Shown in pieces: positions 1 to 5,336 of a stretch of DNA of 5,336 bases. The position numbers were made by a program, and so were the translations under genes. Below the pieces are notes generated by a model that was given only the letters and a program-made list of their open reading frames with translations, made no database searches and was not told the DNA's origin. Numbering within the stretch: the stretch's first letter is position 1; each line of letters starts with the position of its first letter. Source of the stretch: Gammaproteobacteria bacterium. Lineage in GTDB: Bacteria > Pseudomonadota > Gammaproteobacteria > Competibacterales > Competibacteraceae. The stretch is from assembly GCA_020047885.1 (NCBI GenBank), contig JAIFNF010000093.1:1-5336 (forward strand), in the 5' to 3' direction.

Positions 1-2
1 AA

Positions 3-95
3 GTCATTCAACGTGCGGATGGCTATGGCTATTCGCAACAACCCAACCCAAAGGCCGCCGAACTTCGTTCGGCCCGCTATCCCTCCCCGGCTTGA
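3..95 (+). pseudogene. Possible C-terminal tail of an IS605-type TnpB protein (partial at left edge)
   Basis: Reading from base 3, 30 codons stay open from the window edge to a TGA at 93-95, which lies in the loop of the hairpin at 85-104. The translated tail ends in RSARYPSPA. In IS200/IS605 and IS1341-type elements tnpB often ends inside the right-end hairpin, and a proline/serine-rich tail like this fits that picture. No catalytic part of TnpB (RuvC acidic residues, zinc finger) is visible, so the assignment depends on the hairpin and the position of the stop. The other two plus-strand frames are also open here, so openness alone is not evidence of coding. It could equally be noncoding sequence. 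If real, it may be the intact end of a complete gene and not a broken one; the window cannot tell which. Confidence 0.25.
57..73. repeat. Perfect inverted repeat, 6-bp stem with 5-nt loop
   Basis: GCCGAA at 57-62 pairs with TTCGGC at 68-73 around the loop CTTCG (63-67). It lies 11 nt before the second hairpin at 85-104. No T-tract follows, so it is not a classical intrinsic terminator. Two adjacent hairpins at the end of a transposon or of a structured RNA is one reading; an incidental GC-rich palindrome is the other. Confidence 0.5.
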
Positions 96-118
96 AGGCC
101 GGGGTCTCTCGCGGAAAA
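78..118 (+). mobile_element. Putative right end of an IS200/IS605-family (tnpB) element with omega-RNA 3' hairpin
   Basis: CCCCGGC (85-91) and GCCGGGG (98-104) form a perfect 7-bp stem with loop TTGAAG (92-97), followed by TCTCTCGCGGAAAA. IS200/IS605 and IS1341-type elements lack terminal inverted repeats and instead carry subterminal hairpins. Their right ends commonly show a C-rich/G-rich stem around a short TGAA-type loop, followed by a pyrimidine-rich stretch, and this is also the 3' part of the RNA that guides TnpB. The resemblance is recalled family knowledge, not a match I could compute. The exact boundary is not determined; it would fall near 115-122, next to the start of the Uma2-family gene. 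An alternative is a plain hairpin terminator for an upstream gene, but there is no U-tract after the stem. Confidence 0.4.
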
Positions 119-122
119 TCTG

Positions 123-776
123 ATGATGGGACTTCCGATGCTGAAACCCAAACCGGTGTTCACTTATGCCGATTATTGTGACTGGCCCGAGGATGAACGC
201 TGGGAATTGATCGATGGCGAGGCTTATGCCATGGCGGCGCCCAGTCGTGCGCATCAAACGGTTGTTGGTGAATTATTTGTGCAGATCAGCCTGTTTCTAC
301 GCGGCAAGCCCTGTCGTCCATTCATTGCGCCGTTTGATGTGCGTTTGCCGGATCATCAGGAAACCGATGACGAGGTGACGACCGTCGTGCAACCGGATAT
401 TACGGTCATCTGCGATCCGAAAAAACTGGATGAACGCGGTTGTCGCGGGACTCCGGACTGGGTGATTGAGGTGTTGTCGCCCAGCACCGCCACCCGGGAT
501 CAGCTTGAGAAGCTGGCGGTTTATGAACGCGCCGGGGTTGGTGAATTCTGGCTGGTGCATCCCACTGATCATGTGGCAACCATCTATACGCTGGATGCTA
601 ACCACCGTTACGGCAAGCCCGCGGTTCACGAAACCCGGGGCACCCTGGCGTCCCGGTTGTTCCCGGAACTGCTCATCGACTGGGGGCTGGTGTTTACCGA
701 CCCGGTCATTCCGCCTTCTCCATCGCCAGCGACTTTAGCGGCTCAAGGCGTATCGGCAGATCCCACATCAGGCTGA
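123..776 (+). CDS. Uma2-family (DUF820) PD-(D/E)XK restriction endonuclease-fold protein
   Basis: This 217-residue protein matches the Uma2/DUF820 family, a PD-(D/E)XK nuclease fold that is common in multicopy sets in cyanobacteria and some proteobacteria; its biological role is not established. The family landmarks appear in order: WELIDGEAY at 27-35, an alpha-helical stretch with AHQTVVGEL near 43-51, QPDITVI at 90-96 with the core acidic D92, WVIEVLSPST at 113-122 with E116 of the E-x-L motif, then K130, YERAGVGEFWLV at 134-145. The nuclease core therefore looks intact, and the protein is presumably cytosolic, with no signal peptide or membrane segment. Roughly the last 20 residues (PPSPSPATLAAQ...) lie outside the core and run antisense over the end of mrpG. 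Starts are possible at 123, 126 (adjacent ATGs) or 138. The first has a weak GGA at 113-115; the ATG at 138 has a GGGA 6 nt ahead (128-131) and starts MLKPKPVFTY, which is an equally good beginning. The gene stands alone, with no partner reading the same way in view. Confidence 0.88.
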   Translation: MMGLPMLKPKPVFTYADYCDWPEDERWELIDGEAYAMAAPSRAHQTVVGELFVQISLFLRGKPCRPFIAPFDVRLPDHQETDDEVTTVVQPDITVICDPKKLDERGCRGTPDWVIEVLSPSTATRDQLEKLAVYERAGVGEFWLVHPTDHVATIYTLDANHRYGKPAVHETRGTLASRLFPELLIDWGLVFTDPVIPPSPSPATLAAQGVSADPTSG

Positions 777-1108
777 CCGGTTTTCTGCGCCGCTTCCAAC
801 GCGGTCGGCAGCGGGGCCAGCGAGCGCAGTTGGAGATGCAGCGCGGCCTTGGACAGCAAATGGGCGCTGGCCGGGGCGGTGATGAATAGAAAGAGCGTGA
901 CCAGCGCTTCATGCAGGCTGACGCCGTCGCCACCGGTGCTGAAGTAGAGGGATGAGGCGATCAGCAGACTGCCGACGCCCAGAGTGGTGGCCTTGGTCGG
1001 GCCATGCAGTCGGGTGTAGAAATCTGGCAATCGCGCCAGCCCCAGTGAACCGATCAAGGTGAAAGCCGCGCCGACCAGAATGAGCAGGGAAAGCAGCAAT
1101 TCCAGCAT
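743..1108 (-). CDS. mrpG: Mrp antiporter subunit G (MnhG/PhaG family)
   Basis: This 121-residue inner-membrane protein has three predicted hydrophobic helices at about 3-24, 43-56 and 66-84. The family signature is the stretch SLGLARLPDFYTRLHGPTKA at 21-40 followed by TTLGVG, and a second conserved block ITAPASAHLLSKAALH at 76-91. MrpG is the smallest-role accessory subunit of the complex; it is required for full antiport and has no known catalytic residue. Length is normal for the family, and the charged tail after residue 100 is variable. The ATG is 5 nt after the mrpF stop, with only a weak GAG (plus-strand 1117-1119) as ribosome site, so its translation probably depends on ribosomes arriving from mrpF. 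The last ten codons and the stop overlap the end of the convergent Uma2-family gene. It is the last gene of the operon, and no terminator hairpin with T-tract is seen after its stop. Confidence 0.95.
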   Translation of the reverse strand: MLELLLSLLILVGAAFTLIGSLGLARLPDFYTRLHGPTKATTLGVGSLLIASSLYFSTGGDGVSLHEALVTLFLFITAPASAHLLSKAALHLQLRSLAPLPTALEAAQKTGQPDVGSADTP

Positions 1109-1113
1109 AGTGA

Positions 1114-1383
1114 TTACTCGATGATGTCGCCGCGCAATAGAAACTTGCAGAGCGCGACGGTGCCGACGAAACCCATCAGGGCAATCAACAGCGCGGCTTC
1201 AAAATACAAGGCGCTGGAGAGATGGATGCCCAGCAGCACCAGCAGGGCAATGGCGTTGATGTACAGCGTATCCAGCGCGAGGATGCGATCCGGGGCGCTG
1301 GGACCGATCAGCAGCCGCCAGAGGCTCAGGGCGAACGCGGCGGCAACCAGGGCAAAGGCGATCAGCACGGCGGTGTTCAACAT
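1114..1383 (-). CDS. mrpF: Mrp antiporter subunit F (MnhF/PhaF family)
   Basis: This 89-residue, almost wholly hydrophobic protein has three membrane helices at about 3-24, 36-54 and 58-80. The diagnostic motif is GPSAPDRILALDTL at 27-40, containing the conserved D32; in this family the GP-x-x-x-DR-x-x-A-D pattern lies on the first cytoplasmic loop. MrpF is implicated in cation handling and cholate efflux in the Bacillus system, but always as part of the complex. The start ATG overlaps the end of mrpE by 7 nt and has AGGAG 11 nt upstream (plus-strand 1395-1399). Length and sequence look intact and ordinary. Confidence 0.95.
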   Translation of the reverse strand: MLNTAVLIAFALVAAAFALSLWRLLIGPSAPDRILALDTLYINAIALLVLLGIHLSSALYFEAALLIALMGFVGTVALCKFLLRGDIIE

Positions 1384-1868
1384 GGTTCGAAGATCTCCTG
1401 TAGCGGGGTTTCGTACCGCGACTTGATCGTAGCGATCAACTGCTCCGGATCCGCGGTGTCCAGCGTATGCACCAGCAGATGCTGACGATCCAGCGTCAGG
1501 CGAGCCGATACGGTGCCGGGTGTTAGACAGATGGTGTTGGCCAGCAGGCTGATGGCCAGGTCGGATTTTAGCGCCAACGGCATCAGGACAAACGTCGGAC
1601 GTAACTGCTTCGGTGCACCCAGAATGAGCCGCGCCACGGTCAGGTTGGCGACGATAATGTCGCCCAGAAGTCGGACGACAAAGCGCAGCAAAGTGCCGGG
1701 GCGGTGAATATGTGGCGTTTCCGGCCAGAAGCGTTGCGTAAACCGGGGAATGACCCAGCCCAGCACCAGACCCAGCACGATCTGGCCAACTGCGGCGCTG
1801 TTGACCAACAACAACCAGAGGGCGGCCAGGGTTAGCGTCATCAGTGGATGAGGTAACAGTCGGCGCAT
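1377..1868 (-). CDS. mrpE: Mrp antiporter subunit E (MnhE/PhaE family)
   Basis: This 163-residue protein has an N-terminal membrane part (hydrophobic spans about 9-25 and 27-41, plus an amphipathic one near 60-84) and a soluble C-terminal domain. The hallmark is LANTICLTPGTVSARL at 109-124, conserved across MnhE proteins, followed by a small alpha/beta domain with the typical HTLD segment at 134-137. MrpE is an accessory subunit that supports assembly and full antiport activity. The ATG shares one base with the mrpD stop (TGATG arrangement), and GGAGG sits 9 nt ahead (plus-strand 1878-1882), so coupling with mrpD is likely. Length is typical, with no sign of damage. Confidence 0.95.
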   Translation of the reverse strand: MRRLLPHPLMTLTLAALWLLLVNSAAVGQIVLGLVLGWVIPRFTQRFWPETPHIHRPGTLLRFVVRLLGDIIVANLTVARLILGAPKQLRPTFVLMPLALKSDLAISLLANTICLTPGTVSARLTLDRQHLLVHTLDTADPEQLIATIKSRYETPLQEIFEPC

Positions 1869-3382
1869 CAGGGCGTTCCTCCGGGGTTCATCACCGCGTG
1901 AATGTACCGTTGCGGTTGTCCCAACTGGTCAGCGATGTCCTGAGCGAGATCCAATACCGAGCCGGAGCCGACCGTCAGCCCCAGCAGCAGTAACAGTAGA
2001 CCCACCACCGGCGCGGAGTCCGCCCAGGTGCAGGAAGCCGGTGCTTCGTTAACCGCTTCCGCATCCACATGATAAAACAGCAGACTGCCGGTGCGTGTCA
2101 GGGCGATTAAGCTCAGTAACGCGGCGATGAGTACCGCGCCCATGATCCAAGGCAGCCCGGCATGATCCAGAGCGGCACGCAGCATCAGGAACTTGCCGAT
2201 AAACCCGGCCAACGGCGGCAGGCCAGCAACGGCGATGGCGGTGATGAAAAACAGCGCACCGAGCCAGCGGGCGTTTGCCAAGTCCGACCCTGGGTCGAAA
2301 CGGTCGGAGAGTGCGCCGCGCTGGCGGGCGATCAAATCCGCCAGCAGAAACAGGGCGGCGGCGGCGAAGGTGGTATGCGGCAGATAATGCAACCCGGCCG
2401 CAAGACCGGCCGGGTTGTTCAAGCCGAATGCGGCCAGCAGCGAGCCGACCGAAGCGACCACCAGATAGGCGGCTTGTTGGCGCAGGTGCGTACTGGCGAC
2501 CGCCCCGATCGCGCCGACCAAGAGGGTGGCCAGAGCCAGCGGCAACAGCCAGTCGTCGAGCAAATTCGCCACGAGACCGGCTTCCGAGCCGAACATCAGC
2601 GGGTAGACGCGCAGGATGCTGTAGGCTCCCACCTTGGTCATGATGGCGAATAGGGCAGCGGCTGAAGCACTGGTGTAAGCATAGGCAGCAGGTAGCCACA
2701 GGTAGAACGGCAACAGCGCCGCCTTGAGGGCGAATACCGCGAACAGCAGCAAACCCGCTGCCCGGATCAGTGGCGCATTTTCCGGCGGTGTGACAGCGAT
2801 TTTGACCGCTAGATCCGCCATGTTCAGCGTCCCGAGCACCCCGTAGAGCGTACCGACCGCAAACAGAAATAGCGTCGAGCCGACCAGGTTCACGACGACG
2901 AAATGTAATCCCGCCCGGGTACGTTGCCGTCCGCCGCCATGCAGCAGCAGACCGTAGGACGCCAGCAGCAGGATTTCGAAGAATACAAACAGGTTGAACA
3001 GGTCGCCAGTGAGAAACGCGCCGTTCAGGCCGAACAGTTGAAGTTGAAACAGCACATGGAAGTAGCGCCCGGTGCGGTCGTCGCCACGAATAGCGTAGAG
3101 CAGGGCGAACAGCGCCAGTAGTGTCGTGATGATCAGCATCCAGGCGGCCAGCCGGTCGGCGACCAGCACGATGCCGAAGGGCGCTGGCCAGTTGCCCAGT
3201 GCATAAACCAGAATCTGCCCCTCATTGACCGTAGCCATGAGCGCCAGCGCCAGGCCGATCTGGGTGACCACAGCAATAACGCTCACGATCCGGTGCGGCG
3301 TCAGGCGGGACGGCGGTAGGAGGAGCAGCAGAATCCCTGCTAGTAAGGGCAACAGGACCGGGGCGATGACCAGCCCGTTCAT
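1868..3382 (-). CDS. mrpD: Mrp antiporter subunit D, proton-pumping (MnhD/PhaD; NuoM/NuoN-related)
   Basis: This 504-residue polytopic protein has about 14 hydrophobic helices and the Proton_antipo_M domain shared with complex I subunits NuoL/M/N. Residues expected in the proton path are present: E136 in NLFVFFEILLL (130-140), K220 in FALKAALLPFYLWLP (217-231), K250 in AIMTKVGAYSILR (246-258), H332 and H336 in LHYLPHTTFA, and K397 in GFIGK (393-397). At the position after H336 where NuoL/M-type and Bacillus MrpD proteins often carry another lysine, this protein has alanines (340-343); I believe this is usual in proteobacterial PhaD-like proteins but could not check. The ATG overlaps the mrpC stop as ATGA, with GGAGG 5 nt upstream (plus-strand 3388-3392). 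Full length for the family and intact. With MrpA it provides the proton side of the exchange; its neighbours C to G exclude a stray complex I gene. Confidence 0.97.
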   Translation of the reverse strand: MNGLVIAPVLLPLLAGILLLLLPPSRLTPHRIVSVIAVVTQIGLALALMATVNEGQILVYALGNWPAPFGIVLVADRLAAWMLIITTLLALFALLYAIRGDDRTGRYFHVLFQLQLFGLNGAFLTGDLFNLFVFFEILLLASYGLLLHGGGRQRTRAGLHFVVVNLVGSTLFLFAVGTLYGVLGTLNMADLAVKIAVTPPENAPLIRAAGLLLFAVFALKAALLPFYLWLPAAYAYTSASAAALFAIMTKVGAYSILRVYPLMFGSEAGLVANLLDDWLLPLALATLLVGAIGAVASTHLRQQAAYLVVASVGSLLAAFGLNNPAGLAAGLHYLPHTTFAAAALFLLADLIARQRGALSDRFDPGSDLANARWLGALFFITAIAVAGLPPLAGFIGKFLMLRAALDHAGLPWIMGAVLIAALLSLIALTRTGSLLFYHVDAEAVNEAPASCTWADSAPVVGLLLLLLGLTVGSGSVLDLAQDIADQLGQPQRYIHAVMNPGGTP

Positions 3383-3729
3383 GATGGCCTCCGACTGTCC
3401 ACGGATTCCTGCTGCCCATCGACATGATCGTTACCCAGTTCCGCACGAGCCTTGAGCGCCAGGACGATCACGAAGGCGGTCATGGCGAAGCTGATGACAA
3501 TCGCCGTCAGCACCAGCGCCTGGGGGAGGGGATCGGCGTACCCGGCAGCGGTCGCCGTGATGACCGGCGGTTGGCCGATGGTGAGATGACTCATGGCGAA
3601 CAGGAACAGATTGACCGCGTAGGACAGGAAGGTTAGCCCCAGCACCACCGGAAATGTCCGGGCGCGCAGGGTCAGATATACCCCGCAGGCGGTGAGTACG
3701 CCGATGATCAGGGCGATCAGCGCTTCCAT
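3379..3729 (-). CDS. mrpC: Mrp antiporter subunit C (MnhC/PhaC; NuoK-like)
   Basis: This 116-residue protein has three membrane helices at about 3-20, 28-47 and 71-93, the NuoK fold. The signature is the loop and helix [17 protein letters not shown] at 66-82, conserved in MnhC proteins, preceded by the block [14 protein letters not shown] at 31-44. In the complex, MrpC sits next to MrpA and MrpD, much as NuoK sits between antiporter-like subunits in complex I. The hydrophilic tail after residue 95 is variable. The start is supported by a strong AAGGAG 8 nt upstream (plus-strand 3738-3743). It overlaps the end of the A-B fusion gene by 13 nt and ends in a 4-nt overlap with mrpD. Confidence 0.96.
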   Translation of the reverse strand: MEALIALIIGVLTACGVYLTLRARTFPVVLGLTFLSYAVNLFLFAMSHLTIGQPPVITATAAGYADPLPQALVLTAIVISFAMTAFVIVLALKARAELGNDHVDGQQESVDSRRPS

Positions 3730-5336
3730 TCGTCGTTCTCCTTCAGCAGTGCGTGAGAGAGAGGCGTACCGGGCGCACGGTGCACTTGGCCGAGGTGAAT
3801 CAGAATGAGCAGCGTCGCACCCACGACCACCAGATAAACGCCCAGATCAAAGGCCATGGCCGAAGCCAGTTCAAAGTCGCCAACGACCGGCCAGTGCAGA
3901 TGGCCAAAGGTCGAGGTCAGGAATGGTGCGCCAAACAGCAGACTGCCCAGACCGGTTAGTGTCGCGATGAGCAGACCCACGCCGAGGAGTCGGGGCATAT
4001 TCCAGGGCATTCGCGCCTCAGTCCAGGCCACGCCATGGGCCAGATACTGCATGATCAGGGCCACTGCGGTGATCAGTCCGGCAATGAAACCGCCGCCCGG
4101 CAGATTGTGGCCGCGCAAGAAGATGAAAATTGAGACCAGCAGCGCCAGTGGCAATAACAGCCGGGTCAGCGACGAGAGGATGGCCGGATACCGGTCCACG
4201 TCCCAAGCGCGACCTTGGGCATCCTGCGTCGGGCTGTCGAGATGCAACCGCTCCAGCATGGCGTAAATGCCGATACCGGCCAGCGCCAGCACACTGATTT
4301 CACCCAATGTATCGTAACCCCGGAAGTCGACCAGGATGACGTTGACGACGTTGCTGCCACCGCCTCCCGGAATGCTGTTGGCGAGGAAGTAGCCGGCGAT
4401 GGTCTCGTAAGGTCGAGTGACGATGGCCCAGGTCAGCGCTGCTGCGCCACCGCCTGCCGCAATTGCCAGTAACAGGTGCCCGTTACGCGGTGCCGACGCG
4501 CTTTCTGCCGGACTGTGCGGCGGCAGGAAATACAGGGCCAGCAACAACAGCACAATGGTGACCACTTCGACCGAGAGCTGGGTCAGCGCTAGATCCGGGG
4601 CCGAGAATTTGGTGAAAATCAGGGCGACGATCAGCCCCACCGCGCCCATGAGAATCAGGGCGATCAAACGCTGGCGGTGCTGCACGACCGCGCCGATAGC
4701 GGCGGCGATCAGGCCGAGTGTGGCCAGCAGGCTGACGCCATCGACCGGCGTCAGTGGTCGAGACCCGGTCAGCGGCCTGGGGTCGGTGAGGAAACCAGCC
4801 AGCCCCAGCAACAGGGCGGACAGGATGAACACCCACAGGAGGCGTTGCAGGGAGCCGGTATCCAGCCATCGGGTCAGGGCACTGGACAGCGCGAACAGGC
4901 CATTCAGCAGGCGTTGATACAGCACCCGCGCTTCCAGGCGATCCGCGTAGCGCTCGTAAACCGTGAACAGCGGCTGGCGTCCCAGATAGGTCAATGTGCC
5001 GCCAAGGAGTGCAATGACGCTCATCCACAGCGCCGGGCTGAAGCCATGCCAGATCGCCAGATTGTGTTCCGGCAGGGGGCCTTGCAGAACGCCGATGGAC
5101 GCCATGGCGAGAATCGGCTCCACGGTCAGCGCGGGCAGGATGCCCACCAACAGACAGAGCGCGGCCAGGATTTCCACCGGAACCTTCATCCAGCGCGGCG
5201 GCTCATGCGGGGTTTTCGGCAGGTTGATCGGTTCGCCGTTGAAGAACACGTCGTGGATGAAGCGCAGCGAATAGGCCACCGCGAAGATGCCGGCGACGGT
5301 CACTGCCGCCGGCAGCAGCCAGCCGAAACGCAGTTG
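3717..5336 (-). CDS. mrpA: Mrp antiporter fused subunit A-B, C-terminal 539 residues (5' end outside window)
   Basis: The frame is open to the right edge, so the codons before the internal GTG at 5301-5303 belong to the same protein (first visible residues [11 protein letters not shown]). The usual MrpA N-terminal antiporter core, roughly 400 residues, is missing only because of the window edge. Visible order, numbered from the edge: end of the Proton_antipo_M region with [10 protein letters not shown] (22-31); helices near 54-80 and 100-118; an amphipathic stretch about 125-161 rich in Arg/Leu/Tyr; an MbhD/DUF4040-like segment with [16 protein letters not shown] (244-259); an MbhE-like segment with [18 protein letters not shown] (331-348); and an MnhB domain from about 385 to 516 with [14 protein letters not shown] (408-421). 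MnhB is normally a separate gene in Bacillus; here it is fused, as in PhaA-type proteins of many proteobacteria, and no separate mrpB follows. The protein is the large proton-translocating inner-membrane subunit. The stop overlaps mrpC by 13 nt. Confidence 0.96.
   Translation of the reverse strand, partial: QLRFGWLLPAAVTVAGIFAVAYSLRFIHDVFFNGEPINLPKTPHEPPRWMKVPVEILAALCLLVGILPALTVEPILAMASIGVLQGPLPEHNLAIWHGFSPALWMSVIALLGGTLTYLGRQPLFTVYERYADRLEARVLYQRLLNGLFALSSALTRWLDTGSLQRLLWVFILSALLLGLAGFLTDPRPLTGSRPLTPVDGVSLLATLGLIAAAIGAVVQHRQRLIALILMGAVGLIVALIFTKFSAPDLALTQLSVEVVTIVLLLLALYFLPPHSPAESASAPRNGHLLLAIAAGGGAAALTWAIVTRPYETIAGYFLANSIPGGGGSNVVNVILVDFRGYDTLGEISVLALAGIGIYAMLERLHLDSPTQDAQGRAWDVDRYPAILSSLTRLLLPLALLVSIFIFLRGHNLPGGGFIAGLITAVALIMQYLAHGVAWTEARMPWNMPRLLGVGLLIATLTGLGSLLFGAPFLTSTFGHLHWPVVGDFELASAMAFDLGVYLVVVGATLLILIHLGQVHRAPGTPLSHALLKENDEWKR
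3738..3743 (-). promoter_or_regulatory. Shine-Dalgarno site of mrpC, inside the A-B fusion gene
   Basis: The minus strand reads AAGGAG, separated by 8 nt from the mrpC ATG (3727-3729). It is the strongest ribosome site seen in the operon and fixes the mrpC start. Because it sits within the last codons of the preceding gene, ribosomes can load on mrpC independently of termination on the A-B gene. Confidence 0.8.

Larger units (their letters stand above)
743..5336 (-). other. mrp (mnh/pha) cation/proton antiporter operon, 5'-truncated
   Basis: Six tandem minus-strand genes in the order mrpAB-C-D-E-F-G are packed with overlaps of 13 nt (AB/C), 4 nt (ATGA, C/D), 1 nt (D/E), 7 nt (E/F) and a 5 nt gap (F/G). 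No internal promoter or terminator is evident. This is the standard order of CPA3 antiporter operons, and all subunits are needed for activity in the systems studied. Good Shine-Dalgarno sequences precede C (AAGGAG), D (GGAGG), E (GGAGG) and F (AGGAG), each located inside the preceding gene; G has only a weak GAG. The promoter and the start of mrpA lie beyond 5336. Sequence alone does not tell whether Na+ or K+ is the main exported ion. Confidence 0.95.

Noticed and set aside
85..112. Intrinsic transcription terminator at the 85-104 hairpin
   Set aside because: The stem is strong but is followed by TCTCTCGCGG and then an A-run, with no T-tract, so Rho-independent termination on the plus strand is not supported.
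775..805. Bidirectional terminator between the Uma2-family gene and mrpG
   Set aside because: Only a short imperfect GACCG/CGGTC pairing with a long interior is visible, it lies within mrpG coding sequence, and no T-tract adjoins it.
2162..2653. 163-codon plus-strand open frame antisense to mrpD
   Set aside because: Composition is Gln/Gly/Arg-rich with no recognisable domain, and it lies opposite strongly conserved MrpD residues; it is a shadow of GC-rich coding sequence.
2049..2699. 216-codon minus-strand frame inside mrpD
   Set aside because: Alternate-frame reading of mrpD, with His/Arg/Gly-rich composition and no hydrophobic helices; not a gene.
1868..3382. mrpD read as a complex I subunit (nuoM/nuoN) or a formate hydrogenlyase-type membrane subunit
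   Set aside because: It is flanked by mrpC and mrpE-F-G with their family signatures, and no hydrogenase or quinone-oxidoreductase genes are present.
4417..4917. 166-codon plus-strand open frame antisense to the A-B fusion gene
   Set aside because: Arg/Ser/Ala-rich translation without domain features; the opposite strand carries the conserved MbhD-like segment, so this is an antisense shadow.
4483..5028. 181-codon minus-strand frame inside the A-B fusion gene
   Set aside because: Pro/Arg/Ala-rich out-of-frame translation of the mrpA coding region, without its own ribosome site or motif.
1..5336. CRISPR array, tRNA or rRNA gene
   Set aside because: I saw no regularly spaced direct repeats, no tRNA-like cloverleaf with a TTCGA-type arm, and no conserved rRNA stretch on either strand.

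Overview
The window suggests a GC-rich proteobacterium, most likely a gammaproteobacterium. This rests on the fused MrpA-MrpB architecture, the MrpD sequence style and the Uma2-family gene. No ribosomal or taxonomic marker is present, so the placement is an inference.

About 85% of the window (743-5336, minus strand) is a multisubunit cation/proton antiporter operon of the Mrp/Mnh/Pha (CPA3) type. In transcription order it reads: mrpA fused to mrpB (5' end cut off by the right window edge), mrpC, mrpD, mrpE, mrpF, mrpG. The genes overlap by 13, 4, 1 and 7 nt, then a 5 nt gap precedes mrpG. This packing is typical of one polycistronic mRNA with translational coupling. All seven Mrp functions are represented, B only as the C-terminal domain of the A protein. 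Together the products form one inner-membrane complex that exchanges cytoplasmic Na+ (or K+) for external protons, serving alkaline-pH and sodium tolerance. MrpA and MrpD are the proton-pumping subunits related to the antiporter subunits of respiratory complex I. MrpC is NuoK-like, and E, F and G are small accessory membrane proteins. The operon promoter lies outside the window, beyond 5336.

On the plus strand, 123-776 encodes a Uma2-family (DUF820) PD-(D/E)XK nuclease-fold protein. It converges on mrpG, and the two reading frames overlap antisense by 34 bp with no visible terminator between them.

The first 122 bases hold no complete gene but do hold two perfect hairpins. The second one (85-104) and its flanks resemble the right end of an IS200/IS605-type tnpB element (the omega-RNA 3' region). 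A short open frame whose stop falls inside that hairpin could be the last residues of a TnpB protein. This is the least ordinary part of the window and remains tentative, because the body of the element would lie to the left of the window.
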